DNA of 64,000 bases from NCBI RefSeq assembly GCF_036850765.1, contig NC_089495.1, positions 29,401,464 through 29,465,463 on the forward strand, read 5' to 3'. Below the pieces are notes generated by a model that saw nothing but the letters and a program-made list of their open reading frames with translations, did not search any database and was not told the DNA's origin. The stretch's first letter is position 1. The number at the start of each line of letters is the position of its first letter. This document shows, one piece after another, positions 61,421 through 64,000 of the stretch. The translations under genes and the position numbers were made by a program. The DNA comes from Saccopteryx bilineata (lineage: Eukaryota > Chordata > Mammalia > Chiroptera > Emballonuridae).

Positions 61421-61970
61421 CTGTTCTGTTGCTCACACACACACTCTTCCTTACACAGCTTCCTGGGCTTCTCTTTGCCCATGAAAGGTAGAGGGATGAT
61501 TTGCTCCCAGAAATCTCCACCCTACTCCTTTGACGGCTGACATGGTGTGGGGGGGCATCCTTCTCCATATTGACATACATACCGTGAGAGAGGGGGGTGT
61601 GCTGAGTCAAGGGAGCCTGGTCTGAGTCAGGCAAGGGCTATGGGGAAGGGGAGGCTCCATCCATAGGCTGCACCTTCTCCAGGTTCCAAGACCACAGCTC
61701 TGTGGAAGCAGAGAGGGGCGGAAGATCCCACATCACAGAAACATCTGTGCGTTCTAATGACCTCATCCAAGAAATGAAGAGATCAGATTAGACAGCCTAA
61801 AGTGTGTGTGTGATGGTGGTGGTGGTGGGGTCATAACTTGAGTCCCACCAGCCCGGGAAATCATGTGCCCAATGTTAGGTGTATGCATTTTTCTGGGGTG
61901 GGAGTCCATAGCCATCATCAGAGTTTCAAAAGGATGTGCTAAGCAAGAGGTCCGAAAAAAATAACCAAGT

Positions 61971-62105
61971 CATATCATATCATATCATATCATATCATAT
62001 CATATCATACCATACCATATCATATCATATCATACCATACCGTATCGTATCATATCATATCGTATCGTATCGTATCGTATCGTATCATATCATATCATAT
62101 CATAC
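61971..62105 (+). repeat. (CATAT)n pentanucleotide array with CATAC and CGTAT variants
   Basis: 27 consecutive pentamers starting catatcatatcatat, with a block of CGTAT units near 62041-62085 and scattered CATAC. Confidence 0.95.
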
Positions 62106-62960
62106 CCTACCCTCCTGCTGCCAAGGAGAGCACTCCAGAGCTGCTCAGGGACCAGGGACCTGGAATCAACGGCTGGGGGTGGGCCTAACCCCATGGGGCT
62201 GTCAGACCTCAGCCCAGTGAGCACCCTGGCCTGCGCCCTTCAGGAGGGGACCCAGGACCGGCTGGCCTAAATAAGCAGGCCAGCTCCCCAAATCACTTGA
62301 GGGGCTGCCTTGGTCCACCCAGTAAGCCCCTGGACCTCACCTCTGTGGGTGTGAGGCAAGGGGGAAGGAGCGCCCGCCCCTGGGGGCAGCTCCCCTGTCA
62401 GTAGGGCCTGGCACGGCAGGGCTGCAGGGAACCCGGGGCAGGCCCCAGCCTTGCTCCCATCTGCAGAGCATCAGTGGGGCAGGCGGGGTGGGGGCTCTCG
62501 AGGAGGGCCGGGAGGAAATGAGAATAAACACAAGTGAGCTACAGGGAAGGGGCGGGGGGCTGCAGCCTCGGCCCCTTGGCAGCCCATGAAGGGAAGTGAC
62601 ACAATGAGGAATGTGTTTCCCTCTGCCCCTCCCCCGCATAGGGGTGGGATACAGAGCCCTGAGAATGGCCAGACCCCAACAAGGGCCAGGGGCCACGTGC
62701 TGGAGCAGCAGCAGACCGGGGGCTGTGAGGTCGGGTGTCTGGGCAGCAGAAGGGGGGTGACAGGCAGGGAGGGCGCCCCTGGGAGGGCAGGGCGTTTATC
62801 CAGTCCTCCCCACTCTCCATTCTGCAGGAGTGCTCTAGGGGCTGCACAATCGCACGTTCCCTGTGTGTGCCCTGCGATGGGGCATCTCCCAGCGGGCCTG
62901 GGTGAGGAAGCCATCCCTCTAGGAAGCTGCTGGCTTTCCCTTTCTTCCCAAGGGGCTCAG

Positions 62961-63002
62961 GGTGGTGGAGGCCGGCCCATTCCTGGGGCTGAGGGAGCTG
63001 AG
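62961..63002 (+). other. LRR-like exon candidate in ADGRA2 intron 2
   Basis: Between 'ccctttcttcccaaggggctcag' type acceptor text (CAG at 62958-62960) and donor 'gtatga', 42 bases read in ADGRA2 phase as (L)VVEAGPFLGLRELR. This resembles the second half of the expected next repeat but lacks its first half. See the findings. Confidence 0.25.
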
Positions 63003-63420
63003 GTATGAGGACCCCTGGCAGTTGGCCGGGCTGAGCAGGGAGTTTCATTGCTGTCTCTCACTCGCTCTCTGTGTGTTTGTATGTTTGTGTCTGTCTGTCT
63101 GTCTGTCTGTCTTTCTCTCTCTCTCTCTCAGTATTTACGTTCCCAATTGGGAATGTCAGTGCGAAAACAGGCCCCCTGGTGGGACGGCACCTCCCCATCC
63201 TGGACACCCATTTCCTCTCCACCCTGCAGGGAGCTGGCTGAGTTAACCCCCTCCTGCCCGTAGTCCAGAGATGTCCTGAGGCTTTGGCTGGGAGAGTCAG
63301 AGCCCCTGCCTCAGTCAGGGCTGGAGCATGGCAGGGGCTCCACCGCCTTCCATCCTGTCTGTGACCTGCTGGAGCTCTGTCCTGAGTGATACTTCCCTTG
63401 CCACCTTCTCTCAGCACTGT

Positions 63421-63712
63421 GGGCTCCTAGGAGAGCCTCGGGAGAGGCAGGCGCAGGGCTGAGCCATTCTCCACTCTGCGGGTCAGGCCGGGTGGGCTCC
63501 TAGGAGAGCCTCGGGAGAGGCAGGCGCAGGGCTGAGCCATTCTCCACTCTGCGGGTCAGGCCGGGTGGGCTCCTAGGAGAGCCTCGGGAGAGGCAGGCGC
63601 GGGGCTGAGCCATTCTCTGCTCTGCGGGTCGGGCCGGGTGGGCTCCTAGGAGAGCCTCGGGAGAGGCAGGCGCTGGGCTGAGCCATTCTCCACTCTGCAG
63701 GTCGGGCCGGGT
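63421..63712 (+). repeat. Tandem repeat, four units of 73 bp
   Basis: 'gggctcctaggagagcctcg' starts at 63421, 63494, 63567 and 63640. The units differ at only a few sites. Confidence 0.95.
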
Positions 63713-64000
63713 GATTTACAGCCCTACCCTGAGCCCGGGACTCTGATACTAGGTCAGCACCCATGAGGTCATCAACCCACTGCCTGACCTATTTCCTCAC
63801 TTGTCAAATGGCAAGATTCACAGAATAGCCATAAAAATACCTCCCTACAGCCAGGCTGAAGATTTTATCTTTGTGAAGCAATTTTCAAAAGACTGTAACA
63901 CCCATTTTAAAATGATTCTCACAACCACCCCGGGAGGTACTCAGGGCAGCTCAGAGGAGGAACCAAGGCCTCCTGACTCCCCGCCCAGGGCTTGTACCAC

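Larger units (their letters stand above)
53511..64000 (+). other. ADGRA2: ADGRA2 intron 2 (open to the right edge)
   Basis: The donor is at 53511. No acceptable third LRR exon was found before the window ends, so the intron is probably longer than 10.5 kb. It holds a minisatellite, a GC-rich block, an L1 piece and several tandem repeats. Confidence 0.75.

Noticed and set aside
61936..62220. 94-codon frame with Ile-Ser-Tyr-His repeats
   Set aside because: It is the translation of the CATAT pentanucleotide array; a length of 15 bases encodes five residues without stops.

Overview
The window is vertebrate nuclear DNA, almost certainly from a bat (Chiroptera). Three mammalian genes lie head to tail on the + strand, in the order ERLIN2, PLPBP, ADGRA2, which I recall as the order at human 8p11.23. 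The interspersed repeats are dominated by tRNA-derived SINEs with long head regions ending in 'gcctgacc..ggtggcgcagtgg' or 'ggccctggccggttggctcag' type promoters. Young non-autonomous hAT elements with intact 8-bp target duplications are also present. Recent DNA transposons and these SINE types fit bats. The SINEs do not match the classical vespertilionid Ves consensus that I remember, so a rhinolophoid-type bat is my guess, made with modest confidence.

Layout. 1-3707 holds the last four coding exons of ERLIN2 (C-terminal 154 codons), followed by a long 3' UTR and an AT-rich, transposon-filled spacer (about 5.7-13.3 kb). 13.34-24.3 kb holds the complete PLPBP gene: a CpG-rich promoter with YY1, ETS and CCAAT motifs, eight coding exons that join without a frame break into 275 codons, and a 3' UTR with a canonical poly(A) signal. 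Its introns carry an inverted pair of hAT elements, two L1 ORF2 antisense pieces and several SINEs. 24.3-38.0 kb is intergenic; I found no gene there, only MIR/L2/SINE/MITE remnants. 38.08-39.4 kb is the ADGRA2 (GPR124) CpG island with coding exon 1. Coding exon 2, a single 72-nt leucine-rich-repeat exon, lies at 53.44 kb. The rest of ADGRA2 lies beyond the right edge.

The three genes do unrelated jobs: ERLIN2 in ER lipid-raft ERAD, PLPBP in vitamin B6 handling, and ADGRA2 as the RECK/WNT7 co-receptor of brain endothelium. I see no operon-like logic.

The unusual content is mostly non-coding and mostly in ADGRA2: a very homogeneous 26 x 45-bp minisatellite in intron 2 that is open on the minus strand; a diverged duplicated block with homeodomain-type palindromes on both sides of exon 2; a 41-bp piece of a SINE copied 1.2 kb away; a two-codon uORF whose stop overlaps the ADGRA2 start; and two exon-like segments inside the introns. 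I did not find a convincing new protein-coding system. Roughly half of the positions given for repeats are bounded by target-site duplications read directly; the others are approximate.
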